NCBI GenBank assembly: GCA_024138015.1
Contig: JAMXBB010000002.1
Location: 47,434,746-47,498,745 of the forward strand
Length of the DNA stretch: 64,000 nucleotides
Direction: 5' to 3'
Source of the DNA: Lumnitzera littorea
Taxonomy: Eukaryota > Streptophyta > Magnoliopsida > Myrtales > Combretaceae
Shown: piece by piece, positions 47,236-59,414 of the stretch
Layout: each line of letters opens with the position of its first letter
Numbering within the stretch: position 1 is the first letter of the stretch
Made by a program: the position numbers and the translations under genes
The notes under the pieces: model-generated
Database searches by the model: none
What the model was told of the DNA's origin: nothing
What the model saw: the letters and a program-made list of their open reading frames with translations, nothing else

Positions 47236-50200
47236 ATCTGGGTTGGTTCGAATTTGGGATCACATTGGATGATCTCCTAGTAGCTCATCTTTTTCTAGTC
47301 GATAATGGCTCAAGTCAACAATATTGAACAAATCAAAAACTCCATAGTCTTTAAGCAGTTGTAACTAATAAGCGATGTCATTAACCTTATTGAGTATCTT
47401 AAAGGGTCCTTTAGCTTGGGCAAATAGTTTTTTCTTCCTCTTGTTTAAGAATCTTTCTTTACTTAAGTGCAGCTAAACTAAGTTATTGAGCCAAAATTGC
47501 TTTCTCATCCTTCCTTATCTCTTCTACTCTAACTTCTTGGCAGCTCAATTTATCTTTTGAGTCACTTTCTAGTAAATCTTCTAGAAGATTTGAGCTTAGT
47601 CTTTAACCTTTAGGTTTTCTTAATCGACTACAAGTATAAGCACTTGATCCAACAATAGCTTAAGGCTAAAACCATAGACTACCTCAAAGGGAGTCTAAAC
47701 CTTAGTGTTGTAGACAAATCTATTATAAGCAAATTTAACTATAGGTAAGCAAGCATCCCATTTAACAAGGTTCATTCCTACAGTTGCTTGGAGTAAGGTT
47801 CCTAAGGTGCGATTGATGACTTTTATCTAACCATTGATTTGCGGGTGACAAGATGTACTGAAGAGTAGTTTTGTCCCTATTCATTGCTAGAGGGCTCTCC
47901 AGAAGTGGCTTAAAAATTTAAGATCTCTTTTAGATACTATACTTCTCGACACGTCATGTAATCAAACAATCTCCTATAAAAAGAGAAAAGAAATTACCAA
48001 AGTATCGTTAGTTTTAGGACATAGCATGAAGTGTGCCATTTGACTAAATCCATCCACAATAACCATGTTGGAATCCTTTCCTCGGGTCGTTCTAGTTAGG
48101 TTGAGAGCAAAATCCATGCTCAAATCAACCCATGGTCTAGTTAAGCTATGTAAAGGCATTGTTCTCTCCTGCTTAGCTTGGCTCTTTACCCTTTTACAAG
48201 TTGCTCACTTATCCGCAATTCAATGTACATCTTTTCTCATCTTTGGCTAGAAGAACCAGGACCTTAATAGCTCAAAAGTCCTTCTCTCCCCAAAATGTTC
48301 AAAGAGTACTCCACTGTAAGCTTCTCTTACTAACAACTCCCTAATAGAACAAGTTGTGAACAAAGTTTGCCCCCTTGAAATAAGTACCAATCCTCAACAT
48401 GGTAATCATTTATCACTCTTCCATCTTTACACTGCACATATATAGGACCAACATGAGGATCTTGGTGGTATTGCTCCTTAATGATTACAAACCCCAATAA
48501 TCTAGTCTATAAGTTAGTCAGGAAGGCATGCCTCCTAGACAAGATGTCAGTGACCACATTTATCTTAGCGTATTATACTTGGTTACAAATTTAAATCCTT
48601 CTAAGAATTCCCCCCAACTTACTTACCGCTTGGAGAGCTTTAGTCGACTTTTCAAGTAACTCAAGGACTCATGATTAATGTAGATAGCAAACTCTCTAGG
48701 CAAGAGATAGTGTTACCACACATGGAGAGCTTAGATCAAAGCTAGGAGTTCTTTGCCATACACTAAATAGTTTAACTATGCTCCTCTAAGCTTCTCATTG
48801 TGGTATGCAACAAGTCAACCTTCTTGCATTAGCATAGTACCAATGCCAACACTTAATGCATCGTACTCTAGTTCAAAGATCTTCTTAAAGTTAAGTAAAG
48901 CCAAAACTAAGGCACAAGTCAATCTCTCCTTCACCTCAACAATACTCCTTTCTTCTTTCTCTCCCTATTGAAATTCTACATTCTTCTTCATCTACTCACT
49001 AAGAAGCACAACAACTGTACTAAAGCCCTAGATGAATCATTGATAACAAGAGGCTAAGCTATGAAAGCTTCTTACCTTGGCACAAGAGGTCAGAGTTGGC
49101 CAATTAACTATAGCTTAGATCTTCTCATTATCTACTTGTAAGCCTCCTCTACTAACCTCATATCATAAGAAGACCACTTTTTTTTAGTAGAAACAACACT
49201 TCTTCAAGTTGCCAAACAACTTCTCAACTCACGATACATCAAATACAGCTCGAAGATGACTAGCATAACTAGACAGGTTGGAACTATACACTAAAATGTT
49301 ATAAAAATAAATTACAACAAATTTTTTGATCAAGTCCCTCAACATACGGTTCATCAATCTCATAAAAGTACTCAGGACATTAGACAAACCGAATGGCATA
49401 ATTATCTACTCATATAAACCATGGCAAGTCTTAAACATTGTTCTCCACTCATCCCCTAGCCTCATTCTAATCTAATGGTAGCCAAACTTTAGGTTAATCT
49501 TACTAAACACTCAAATTTTATGCAGTTCATCCAACATGTTGTCTAACTTAAGAATAGGATATGTGTACTTAATTATGATTTTGTTGATAGCTTAATTGTC
49601 TGCATACATTCTTTAGGACCCATCCTTCTTTAATACAAGCTACACTAGGATAGCACATGGGCTAAGGCTCTCTCTTACTTACCCCTCCCTTTCTCCATCA
49701 TCTCATTAACTTACCTTTGTAGCTCGGTAGCTTATTCTGGATTCATTTAATATACCAACTTGTTAGGTAGGGCTACTCCCATCACCAAATCAATATAATG
49801 TTTTATTCCTCGAAATGGTTATAGTCCCTCAAGTAATTCCTTGGGGAAGAGGTCAACATACTCATCGATCAACATCATAACTTCTTCATCTAGTCCTACT
49901 CATGCTTTCAACTCCAACAATCTATTAATCAATAGGAAGGTCGGCATATCTAACTGAATAACTTCTCTGAGCTCGAAACGACTAAGAAGAAGTGCCTTCT
50001 TAGATCTTCGGCCTAACTTAGCCTATAATTTGCTCACTTAGCTTGGATTCATTGGGTTCACGGTAACCTTTCTTCCATCCTTCTCAAAATCGTAAGTATC
50101 CTTATACCTAACATATATAAGTCTCCGATCAAAGAGCCAAGGTCGACTTAATAGTACATGGGACACACATATGGGCAGCATGTCATAAGGGATCTCATCT

Positions 50201-50390
50201 GTATAGTTTTCTATAGAGATTGGCAAGAATACTTGCTAGGTCACCTAAAGTGCACCTTTCTCATTTAGCTAGTGCAACTTGTACGGCTTCAGATGTGATA
50301 AGGCCAACAACTTAAAATTCTAAACCAGATTAGAGGAAACAACATGGATATAGCTTCCACTATCTACAATTAGTGCACAAACTAGTCCTT
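47236..50390 (-). pseudogene. Chromovirus-like pol region B: protease, RT, RNase H, integrase
   Basis: Minus strand. About 50380-50350 protease (CALIVDSGS). 50226-50038 the linker ending LLSRPWLFDRRLIY. About 49700-49280 RT (VLKKDGS, IRMRLGDEWRTMFKT, MPFGLSNVLSTFMRLM). The catalytic YFDDILVYS motif reads YFYNILVYS, so both Asp are lost. About 48900-48560 RNase H (AYHNEKLRGA, LLPREFAIYINHESL). 48159-47974 integrase start (SMDFALNLTRTTRGKDSNM). About 47950-47760 the rest of the core. 47420-47240 the C-terminal linker (GPFKILNKVND). TAG or TGA replaces Trp or Gln at many places, for example before IIMPFG. Confidence 0.85.
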
Positions 50391-51271
50391 GACCTTCCAA
50401 TTGGGTCCAAGCTTGCAAAAAGCTTAAAAAACAAGAATGGAAATGCATGAGAATAGAAATAAACAAGCAAAACTCGAACAACTCTAAGGATACAATGCAC
50501 TAGGGAACAACCGAAGACTTAAGGATCAACTCATATGATACATAAGCTAGTCCAATGAGAATAGTTGCCACCTAGCCTTACTTAAAGGATAGGATAAAAG
50601 TAAAGTAAGCAAGTAAAATAAAGAGCAATGCTCACAAAAGAGTGAGATATATTTAATATCAGGTTATATCTGTTGTAACTACCATTACAAAAGGTATTTA
50701 TACCCAAAAAGTTAAGGCATCCTACCTAAAATAGAAAAAACAAAAAGATGTAATGTCTAAAAGAAATAATGTATAAAGAACAATAAATGGTACAAATGAA
50801 AATTCAAAGAAATTGATGATTAGTGCAGTAAATCCTTTCGTATGGGGGCTAGACACATGGTGATTAGTTACTAAAGGCGCTTTTGATAAAAAAAAAAAAA
50901 AAAACAAGTTGTATAGTCAAGTTAGGGATCACCAAGCAAAGGTGTCAAGTAGTCCTAAGGTTCCTTTTGAGAAGATGTGGGTTCAAATGTACTCTGAGGT
51001 TCTTAGCGCCAGTTCTGCAAAGCTGCTGGTTAATACGATAATGACCAAGCAAATATGTGAAAGGACCAAACTATAAGTGGAGCATATTTCAAATCATCAC
51101 TTCTTTATTGACAAACAAAAAGTTACTTAGCTTAGCATGTGGAGTTGATCAACAATGAGGATTAGCTTGGCCTCAGCAGGAGTTGGCTAAAATAATAGAA
51201 TCCACTTTGTCGATCCCTTAAGATCTCAAGCTCGAGCTTAAGTTAAAAGTCCAATTGTTTGATTCCTATCA
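50391..51271 (-). mobile_element. Family-B LTR, copy 4, truncated, inserted in gag
   Basis: Alignable to the solo LTR from GGGTCCAAGC onward; minus-strand TATAAATA box at 50695-50702; exact right terminus GATTCCTATCA at 51271, which cuts a gag frame. About 50 bp of the left LTR end and about 0.5 kb of gag/zinc-knuckle sequence (by comparison with the copy at 63.3-63.9 kb) are missing, so insertion was followed by a deletion reaching protease. Confidence 0.65.
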
Positions 51272-51500
51272 TTAAAGCCTCATCAAGGGCTACAAACTGC
51301 TGAAGCTTAACAATATCATAGATTTCATATCTTAACCTAATGAGGAATCTAGACACTACTCAAGCTATTAGCTTATTGACCCTACAACGAATCATGAGCA
51401 TTTGAAACTCTAGCATGTATTCATCAACGCTACGACTTCCTTGCTTTAGCACTTAAAGCCGAGCAAAAATGTCTTGTAAATAAGAGTATGGAATGAACTA
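51272..51500 (-). pseudogene. Gag fragment of the pol-B type element
   Basis: Minus strand reads REYMLEFQMLMIRC, then SRFLIRLRYEIYDIVKLQQF and ends DEAL at the LTR. The same segment occurs at 63860-63960 (YELKDIVKLQQFGTLDKAI). It is the C-terminal half of the capsid domain; the N-terminal half is lost. Confidence 0.7.
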
Positions 51501-51509
51501 TGCTCTTAG

Positions 51510-53523
51510 AGTCCTCTTTTTAGTTCCCAATTAAGTAACCAAGAGGGGGTGCTAAATTGGTTACTTTTAAAAATAAAGGATCTTAAAAAGGTTTTGTAAA
51601 TAACAATTCCCCTTGATTACTTAATTGTTGGCGTGAAAGTATTAGCAAATAACAATTAAAAGAAGAGTATAAAATATACACAAATATAAAAGAGAGTAGA
51701 AAGAGAAGATCATGTGAATTGAATTATAATGCTCAACCTTGTACTTATTACACTTTTCTAGCTCTATTGTCAAGGACTTGGTATTCTATACTTAAGTCTT
51801 TCCACTATCCACTTCAATCAAACAAGTCAACTTAAGAGATTACAATCAATTCCTCTACTCTAACTCCCTAGCCTAACATTGGCTAAACTCAAATCTACAG
51901 GGATATGAGTTTAATCCTCTCACTAACAACAAATCTTAGCTATCAAAAGATTAAACAAAACAATGAGGAAATGGTACAATTGGATCCTTAAATAATATTG
52001 ACGAGAAATGAAAAATTGTAAGAATAGTGTAATCCTCTAGTCAATTTTCTAATCCTATCAAACTTAAAAAAGCTTTCAAAAATAATAATTGCAGTACTTG
52101 TATATATTTTTCTTTTCCCTTTTACTCCTTTGGATCCCATGCCTTTACTCATTCCTTCCAACAGCTAGTTGAAGAATATTTGGAAGGCCATTTAATATTT
52201 TGAATTAGTTCTTGACCTTTCCTTGATTTCTTAAAGCAATCATTTGTGAGAATATCTTTGCTACCTAATTTGAGCTTCCTTGTTTTTGTCAAGAAATGTT
52301 TGTTGTTTTCTTCCCCTTTGAGTATGCAAATAGGTTTTTTTTTTTTTCTTCTTTTGATAACAATATATAATCTTCTTTTCATAATAATTTTGACCAAGCT
52401 ATTATGGAAGAAATATACTCTTTTTAGATTTTGAAATTTAAATTGATGAACATCCCAAACTTCTAGCCCAAACTTCTAGCCATGGTGTTTATTGCTTACT
52501 TGTTGATCCTTTTCATAAAAATAAATATTTTTTTTCTTTCTACAAAAGACCCTTGGATTTCTTAAAATATAATGAATGTTGACATCTTCTTGTACCTTAT
52601 TCTTATTCTATCAAGATTTAATTACAGAATTGAATACCATTTGACTAGCTTGAGATATAATGATTTGAATGATTTTCTTCCATATACTTAGCCCATAAAT
52701 TCTTTGAATGATTTTGAATATATGTTTCCTTAATAAAATGTTTTAGATCTAGTCAAAATATAGCTTAAATAAAAACATCGAGTAGTATTTTGAAGATATT
52801 AAATGTCCCTTCCAAGAATGTATATTTTGAAGATACTAGATGTCCCTTCCAAGAATGTATCATATCATCTTATTATACCTTTCCATAAATATAATATCTA
52901 ATCATATCTTCTTATTTTATATAAGAATATCTCCAATAAGTTGTGCACCATATCTCGATCCATATCTCCTTAAATTTAAATTATAGATACCTTGATTTGC
53001 AACAACTTAGATCATATTTGCCATCATATAGCTAGCTGTTGGAAATATTCATAATCAAAGACATGTCTTTGAGAATTCCATTGCCATGATCACTGTTCAA
53101 ATAGATAAGGCAACAGCTAGAAAAAAAAATATTCCAACTTAATATTATAAAATCTCATATAAACCTTGTCCAAAGCATCATCCTACTTTCTCATAATTTA
53201 ATCTCTATATTATAATCTCATTTTAATTTTCGAGTCATTTCTCCTTAAATTAATTAAAATTAATCCATGTGGATACTTCCAACTTTAGTGGAAAGCATCA
53301 AATATAGTACCCAAATATATTTGATAAGTGGAGCTAAGTCTTTATGAGATCACTTGTCTAACTTAATCTACCAATACAATAAAAAAAAATGTCCAACTTT
53401 TGCATCTACCAAATTGGACTCTTAATCCAAAAATCTTCATACGTGCTAACACTTATTAGATATATTTAGTATTTACTTAATGCATATTCTATTATCATCA
53501 AAACCAATTTAGAAGACTTAACA
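51510..53523 (-). mobile_element. Copia-type (SIRE-like) LTR, left limit uncertain
   Basis: The right end is fixed: LTR start TGTTAAGTCTTC on the minus strand directly follows a polypurine tract. Contains AACAGCTAG and TGTTGGAAATATTC-like words seen in SIRE-type LTRs. Non-coding and AT-rich; ORFs 52149-52397 and 52246-52434 are chance frames. Left part near 51540 (CCAAGAGGGGGTGCTAAATTGG) also resembles SIRE-type non-coding sequence. Confidence 0.45.
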
Positions 53524-53537
53524 TTCTCCCCCTTATT
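53524..53537 (-). other. Copia polypurine tract
   Basis: Minus strand reads GTCATCATTAATAAGGGGGA, then GAA, just before the LTR. The phrase GTCATCATCAAAAAGGGGGAG is the usual end of copia (Sirevirus) internal regions. Confidence 0.65.
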
Positions 53538-54271
53538 AATGATGACAAAACATTGCATAAAAAATATAATAAGTTTAAACATGAAGATGTATAGAATCCT
53601 TGTTGAAAATAATATTTTTTGTATACCTTTCTCTCCTGATTTTTGTAATCTTAAAAAACAATTTTAAATATTTAACAACTCTCCACCTATTTCTTATAAA
53701 AGGATAACCTTTTTTTTTTCTTTTTTTCTTTAATGAATGATACCAACTAAAAATTTCCCTCTCTCAATATAATGAATCAATACCAATTTCTAAAAGGACA
53801 AAACTTTCTTTTCTCCCCCTTTAAATTCATGTTTTTGAAAATATGCTCCCTCTCAAAATGATACCAATTTTTTTATGATAAATAAAAAAGGCAAAAACTT
53901 ATAAACATGAAGAGCAAATAAAAGTAAGACGGATTAGAACATGGTTACCAGATCTATTTTTATCACTAGTCTCATACTTCTGATGAGGCTTTCGTTGATT
54001 AAGCATAATCTCCACTTTTGCTTCACCTCCTTTACCTGCAACCATTAGAAAGCTAATTATTCCTTTTAGGAACCCATTCAAGCTTAAGCCCCTTAAAATT
54101 CAAGCTTATAAAATTAAGAGATTTTACTTGTTGTTTGCTAAGCTTACTATTTTTGTAAAAACAATATGTCTTGATGTGCCCTAATTTCTTACAGAAAAAG
54201 TAAGCATAAGGGTTAGATACTTTATACCTATTTGTTACCTATCTTCTTTAGTTTTAGTCTGGGTATCCTCT
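53538..54271 (-). pseudogene. Copia gag remnant with decayed zinc-knuckle region
   Basis: Minus strand near 54210-54130 reads CKKLGHIKTYCF-like sequence across frames, followed by LSLNGFLKG-like text corresponding to the usual VPKG motif. It lies only about 0.6 kb from the 3' polypurine tract, so most of the internal region has been deleted. The 60-codon frame 53899-54081 is part of this or chance. Confidence 0.4.
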
Positions 54272-56383
54272 TGTCAAGCCTAATTTTATCTCGGTTTTAT
54301 AAATTAGTCTTCTTTAAACCGATCAATATTAAACCCTATTCGTTTAATATTGACTTTCAACTAAGGTTTAAAGAAAACTGATTCTTTTTTTTGTTTTTAT
54401 CTTTGAAAAACATTTTGGAGTTGCCAACCAACCGACATCGAGAAATGCTTTAGGTCAAAACCAAATGAGTAGATTTGGTTTTGATTTAGACACTGGTTCA
54501 CATGGAAAAAACCGATTTTAAAGAAAAAGGTTTTTGAAAAACCAAAGAAAGAGTGTGAAAGTTAGATTCTTTAAACCCTTATGAGTACCATCCATTTCCA
54601 ATTTTAGATTTAATCTCTTAAAATCACCTTTCAAAAACTATCCTAAACAAATGAAATTTAATCATCAATTAAATAATTTAAGCTAAAGTGGAAAAATAGA
54701 TTTTCTCATTTTTTTAATCGCCTCGGAGGTGCCTACATACCATTATTCGGGATCAGACATACATAGTTCTTTTTTTTAAATTTTAATGTATTAGATTCAT
54801 TTTAATTTTGAAAACGCATCGAGTTTACATTATAAGTAGATTCGATTTTATTAAAAAAGAACTTAAAGGGTTCTAAATATGGGTTTTTTATTTTTTGGAA
54901 AATTCTAAAAAAGGTCCTACTTTGAAAAAAGATCATTCATTTTTATTTTTAGAAAAAACCAATTTTTCTAAGTATCAAAATGTTTTTTTTTATTACTAAC
55001 CTTAGTATTATTTTTATTATTATTATTATTATTATTCATTTCTTTTTATTTAAATCTTAACCTAAAAATAAAATAATAAGGAAAAATAACAAACTTGAGC
55101 TTTAATATCTCTTTCCTCTTTTTCTCTTTCCTTTTTTTTTTCTTCTTTTTCAATTTTCTTTTTTTTTTTCCTCTTTTTTCCTTCTTACATTTACAAATAC
55201 ATAAGTAATAAATAAATAAGGTAGCAAACCAGGTTGACTTTGAGTCAACTCGAGTCAACTCGAATCAGCTCAAATTGATTCGGGTCGACTTGGGTTAGCT
55301 TAGTTGGCCCAGACAGGTTAGACCGGAATGTTAAATCTGGGGTTTTTGGACGCGAGAAATCCGATGGCGGTGGTGGTTTTCGTCAAAAACCGCTATGGGA
55401 GACAATATTCCTCGAGAGAGAAAGAGAAAAATTCGTATTAGAGAGAGAAAGTGTAGTATGTGTGCTCCTTAAGTGGATTCTTATGATTATGTATATTAGA
55501 AACGGAGAATGAACCCCTATTTATACTGCAAGTGCAAAGGTTAAGCTTAGAAGGTCGAGAAAATGGTGATTTTTCATTACTAGGTTTTGACTTGAAAAAT
55601 AATTTTTTTTCCATTTTCAATCTGAATTTTAACCACATAAACCATTGAATTTGGATGGATTTTAGGGTGAACTCAAAAGTAGGTAGTGCATATTATATGA
55701 TTTCACCATTAATTTGGTGTGAAATTGTGTAATAAAATCGGTCAAAAAATGACTTGAAATAGCTTGACAAAGGGGGTAAAGAAACTAGAAATTAGGAAGA
55801 AAAAATCAAGGAAGAAGAAGAAATCAAAGGCACAAGCCACGTGCTGGGCACATGCCACGCACGCATCACAAAAAATTTAGGCGTATTATGCATGCCCCTC
55901 CTTAATTCTTCTCCAATCAGGGTTTCGTGCCCTGTTTTATGAATTGTGGACCAATTTTTAGTTCACATTAAATACTCTTTTTTTTAAATATATATATAAA
56001 AAAGAAAAAGGGGTACTTTATGCCTAACAAGATTCGAACTCATGACCTCCAGTTCTAATGCAATGTCAAGTCTAAATGTATTACCGCCAGGCTGTTGACC
56101 TATACCTTATCCATATATGTAATTAAATTCCACATATGGACAAGGTTAGCCTAGGCTAAGCTTAAACCCAATGCCATTTTTCTAAAAAAAAAAAATTTAT
56201 TATACTATCTAAAATTATTATTTATCTATATTCTCTATTTTTTTCAAAGTTTTTTTCTTTTCCAATTTTTCTTTTTTTTGTGATTTTTGTAAATTTTCTA
56301 TTTTTTTTTTTTTGTTTGTCCTAAATTAAGGCCATTTACCATATTCTAAAAAATAAAAAGAGGGCAAAAATAGGATGTTTACA
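54272..56383 (-). repeat. Tat-type LTR, copy 3 (3' LTR of a second element)
   Basis: Left edge TGTCAAGCCTAA, right edge AGGATGTTTACA, followed at once by the polypurine tract (minus strand CAAAGAGGAGCAGT). Collinear with the 14.3-kb LTR but more diverged. TATAAATA box on the minus strand at 55518-55525, tRNA-like block at 56029-56100. Left flank CCTCT; the matching copy is not in the window. ORFs 55046-55258 and 55438-55638 are LTR frames. Confidence 0.85.
56029..56100 (-). other. tRNA-like (A/B box-like) block in LTR copy 3
   Basis: Minus strand begins GTCAACAGCCTGGCGGTAAT (A-box-like) and ends GAGTTCGAATCTTG (B-box-like). The best preserved of the four. Confidence 0.5.
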
Positions 56384-56681
56384 ACTGCTCCTCTTTGTAT
56401 TGAAATTTAAGCAAAACTTCACCATAAAGATAAAAATAGACACTATTTTTGCCCTAGGGGTAGAATTTTGTCTTGAGGAGAGTTACAACTAGCTAGCTAT
56501 TCTAGGTTTAGTTCACTGAGGATTTGCTAAAGGATGAAAGAGAGAGGAAGCGCTCTAAGAGCTAGTTGAGTGAGTTTAAAATTCCAGCGCCCTAGGAGCT
56601 AGCTAAAAAGATCGGTTTTAAAAAATTGTTTGTACCCTTCTAAGCTAACCAACCTAAGTAAACAGGCAAAGCACTCATTGG

Positions 56682-57290
56682 GCTAACTAAGGCTTTAAAG
56701 AGATATTGAGGACTTGATTGTATCTTAATGAGCTAACTAACCTAGACGAAAGCGTTTATAGGGGACTAGCAACCTTTAGTTGAAATCGATTTGGACAACC
56801 TCGCAATGCTCTTTTAAGCTCACTAACCTAAGCTAGAGTGTCTTTAAGGAATTAGCAACCCTAAGCTGGAATTGATTTGGAAAACCTAGTCGCACTCTTC
56901 TAATCTCACTAACCTAAGCAGAAGCGCCTTTAAGGGACTAGTAACCCTAAGCTAGAATTGATTTTAAAAACCTAATCGTGCTCTTCTAAGCTCACTAACC
57001 TAGATCGCAACATCTCTGAACTAGAATCAATTTTGAAAACCTAGTTATGTTCTTCTGAGCTCACTAACTTAAGCAAGAGCGTCTCTAAGAGACTAACAAC
57101 CCTTAAATAAATCAATTTGGAAAAACCCGATCGTGCTCTTCCGAGCTTACTAACCTAAGCGAGAGTGTCTCTAAGGGACGAGCAACCCTTAACAAGATTC
57201 AATTTAGAAAACTTAGTTGTGCTCTTCTGAGCTTACTAACCTAGGTGAAAGTATCTCTAAAGGACTAGCAATCCTGAATTGGACTTAGAA
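56682..57290. repeat. 86-bp tandem array, second copy
   Basis: AGCAAC or a one-base variant recurs at 56768, 56854, 56940, then after one internally deleted unit (near 57015) at 57095, 57181 and 57267. The steps are exactly 86 bp except across the deleted unit. Same consensus as the array at 16949-17490. Confidence 0.9.
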
Positions 57291-57299
57291 GAAGCAACA

Positions 57300-57600
57300 T
57301 ATGGGCTCACTAAAAGAATATTGGTGAAGAAAAGCGTCATGTGGGCCCATTAAGACAACCTGGTGAAGAGAAGTGCCTTATGGGCTTGCTAAGAGAATAT
57401 TTGGTGAAGGAAAGCACCCTGTAGGCTCACTAAGACAACTTGGTGAAGAGAAGCATCTTATGGGCTCACTATGAGAATATTTGGTGAAGGAAAGTGCCAT
57501 GTAGGCTTACTAAGACAACTTGGTGAAGAGAAGCGCCCTGTAGGCTTCCTATGAGAAACTGGCGAGGAGAAGCGCCCTATGGGCTCTCTAAAAAGAGGAT
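57300..57600. repeat. Alternating 39/41-bp tandem array
   Basis: GGTGAAG (GGCGAGG in the last) recurs at 57323, 57362, 57403, 57442, 57483, 57522 and 57561: steps 39, 41, 39, 41, 39, 39. The unit is therefore an 80-bp dimer. AGAGAA-type and AAGGAAA-type halves alternate. Confidence 0.88.
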
Positions 57601-58847
57601 ATCATTTTTGCTTTTCAAACATAGATGTCAACATTTTAAATTAAACATATATATATATATATATAGGCAATATCTATGTCAAAATTTGCAAACTAGATAA
57701 AGAATTCTTAGTTTTAAGTCATAATATTCTCATGAACAATTCCATCACACAAATGTCAAAAATTCTTACAAGATAAAAAATAAATTAAAAAAACTAACTA
57801 ATTGAAACTTAAAACAACTTTACCCTGCTCTTGTTGTGGTCTAGATGGTATAGATTTATGGAAATGGAATTCCACTCGAATTAGGTTTCCTTTTCACATA
57901 CATACACATGCTATCGTTAGGTGATACGATATAAATGAGTGTAAGAGTTGCCTTGAATAAAAGATAGGGAAAAAGAGATAGTGAAGGTTTGGTCTTTGGT
58001 GTTTAGGCTGGTAAGTAAAGAGACCAAGTTAGTGAAGAAGATGAGATGATAGTGAAATGAATAGAAGAAGGTTAAGGTTTCACTATTCACAAATGAGGAA
58101 CATGAAAAGGGCAAATGGCAAGAGTAGAGAGTGTAAGTGGCTACAATTTGCTTTGGCTATTCACTAGTAAACCATAGGAAAATAAGACTATATATCTTTA
58201 TTTTTTTTTTAAGAAACAAGGGCTAGTCCAGTCATAACATAAATATAGATTATGGATTCATAGTCACGAGCAGACTCACAAGTCCTTTTTCTTTTTATTT
58301 TTATAATAAACTTTGTTTATATTTATTTATAATCAACTTGATTTTGTTTATATTATTTATTTATAACTATCAACTAGTCGAGTTTTTCCACCTATTTTTT
58401 TAATCCCATAACTTAACCCTAAACCCTATAGAATTTTTATTAAGTCGATCGATTAAGTACTCTATTATAATCTACCAAGTTGCAACCATAAGGTAGTGCT
58501 GCCACACATGCAGAGCTCTGATTAGTGCATAAAGCTCTTTATCATACACTAACTAGTCCAGTTAGGCTCCTCTTAGCTTCTCATTTTGGTATACAATTAG
58601 GCTAACCCTCTTTCATGAATATGGCACCAATGCTAACCCTAAAGTATCGCACTCCAATTTGAAGACTTTCTCAAAGTCAAGTAGAGCTAGAATTGGAGTA
58701 GCTTATATCCGTAAAACTCCTCTCTTCCTTCCTTCTCCATTTTAACTTGACATTGTTCTTAGTTAGCTTGGTAAGAGGTGCCATAATGGTACTAAATCCC
58801 TCCATGAACCTTCTATCAAAGGAAGTTAAAGCATGAAAGCTCCTCAT

Positions 58848-59075
58848 TGTAATACCCCTTACATGCTTGGTAATGGAACTCTAAATCATCGATATGCCTT
58901 TTGGAGTAGTGGCTCAAAGCACATCGAAACTCCGAAGTTAAGTGTGCTTGAGTTAAAGCAATCCTAAGATGAGTAACCTCCTAAGAAGCTACTATACCAA
59001 AGGACAAAACTATGCTACGTTTGATGCCAAAGCAAACAATACCTCGGTGAGAAGAGTTTTGGTCGGATTGTTATA
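58848..59075 (+). repeat. Cassandra 5' LTR with 5S-like segment
   Basis: 228 bp. The 5S A-box region is well kept (CTCCGAAGTTAAGTGTGCTT), while the C-box is eroded (GATGAGTAACCTCC). Primer site follows two bases after the LTR end. Confidence 0.93.
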
Positions 59076-59186
59076 AATGGTATCAGAGTAATCCACCAAC
59101 CTAAAGGGTAGAGGCCCTGCCTAGTGGTGATTCTGGACCTGTGTAACAAAACCGATGAGAACATCAATTCTATAAGGGAAGTGGAT

Positions 59187-59414
59187 TGTAATATCCCTTA
59201 TATGCTTGGTAACGAAACTCTAAATCGTCAAGGCATCTTTTGGTGTAGTGGCTCAGAGCATGTCAAAACTCTAAAGTTTAGCATACTGGAGTTAAAGCAA
59301 ACCTAAGATGGGTGACCTCTTAGGAAGCTACTACACTAAGAGACAAAACCACGCAGTGTTTGATGCCAAAGCAGACAATACCTCGATGGGAGGAGTTTTA
59401 GCCAAGTCATTACA
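59187..59414 (+). repeat. Cassandra 3' LTR with 5S-like segment
   Basis: 228 bp. The reverse of the 5' LTR: the A-box region is eroded (CTCTAAAGTTTAGCATACTG) and the C-box kept (GATGGGTGACCTC). The overlapping 60-codon frame 59124-59306 is meaningless. Confidence 0.93.

Larger units (their letters stand above)
56384..58480 (-). mobile_element. 3' UTR of the second Tat element, truncated to the right
   Basis: Alignable with 16833-17700: PPT, then AAACTTCACCATAAAG, then the two tandem arrays. Beyond about 57600 I see no similarity to the first element: a TA run (57648-57664), then AT-rich sequence with no gene (the frame 57917-58114 is unsupported). Pol of the neighbouring element begins abruptly at about 58485. 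Confidence 0.65.
58848..59414 (+). mobile_element. Cassandra-type TRIM retrotransposon, complete, with 5S rRNA-like LTRs
   Basis: Two 228-bp LTRs (58848-59075 and 59187-59414), both starting TGTAATA(C/T)CCC and ending TTA(T/C)A, flanked by perfect CTCAT duplications (58843-58847 and 59415-59419). Directly inside the left LTR lies TGGTATCAGAG (59078-59088), the initiator-Met tRNA primer site. A purine tract (AAGGGAAGTGGA) precedes the right LTR. The LTRs contain 5S rRNA sequence: ACTCCGAAGTTAAGTGTGCTT at 58929 and GATGGGTGACCTC at 59308. Internal region only 111 bp, non-coding, as usual for Cassandra. It sits in the RT/RNase H junction of gag-pol C. Confidence 0.96.

Noticed and set aside
55046..55258. 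Lys-rich minus ORF
   Set aside because: Low-complexity A/T tract in the Tat LTR; no domain.
58920..59335. Genuine 5S rRNA genes
   Set aside because: The 5S segments are partial and lie inside LTRs with primer site, PPT and target duplication, so they belong to Cassandra.
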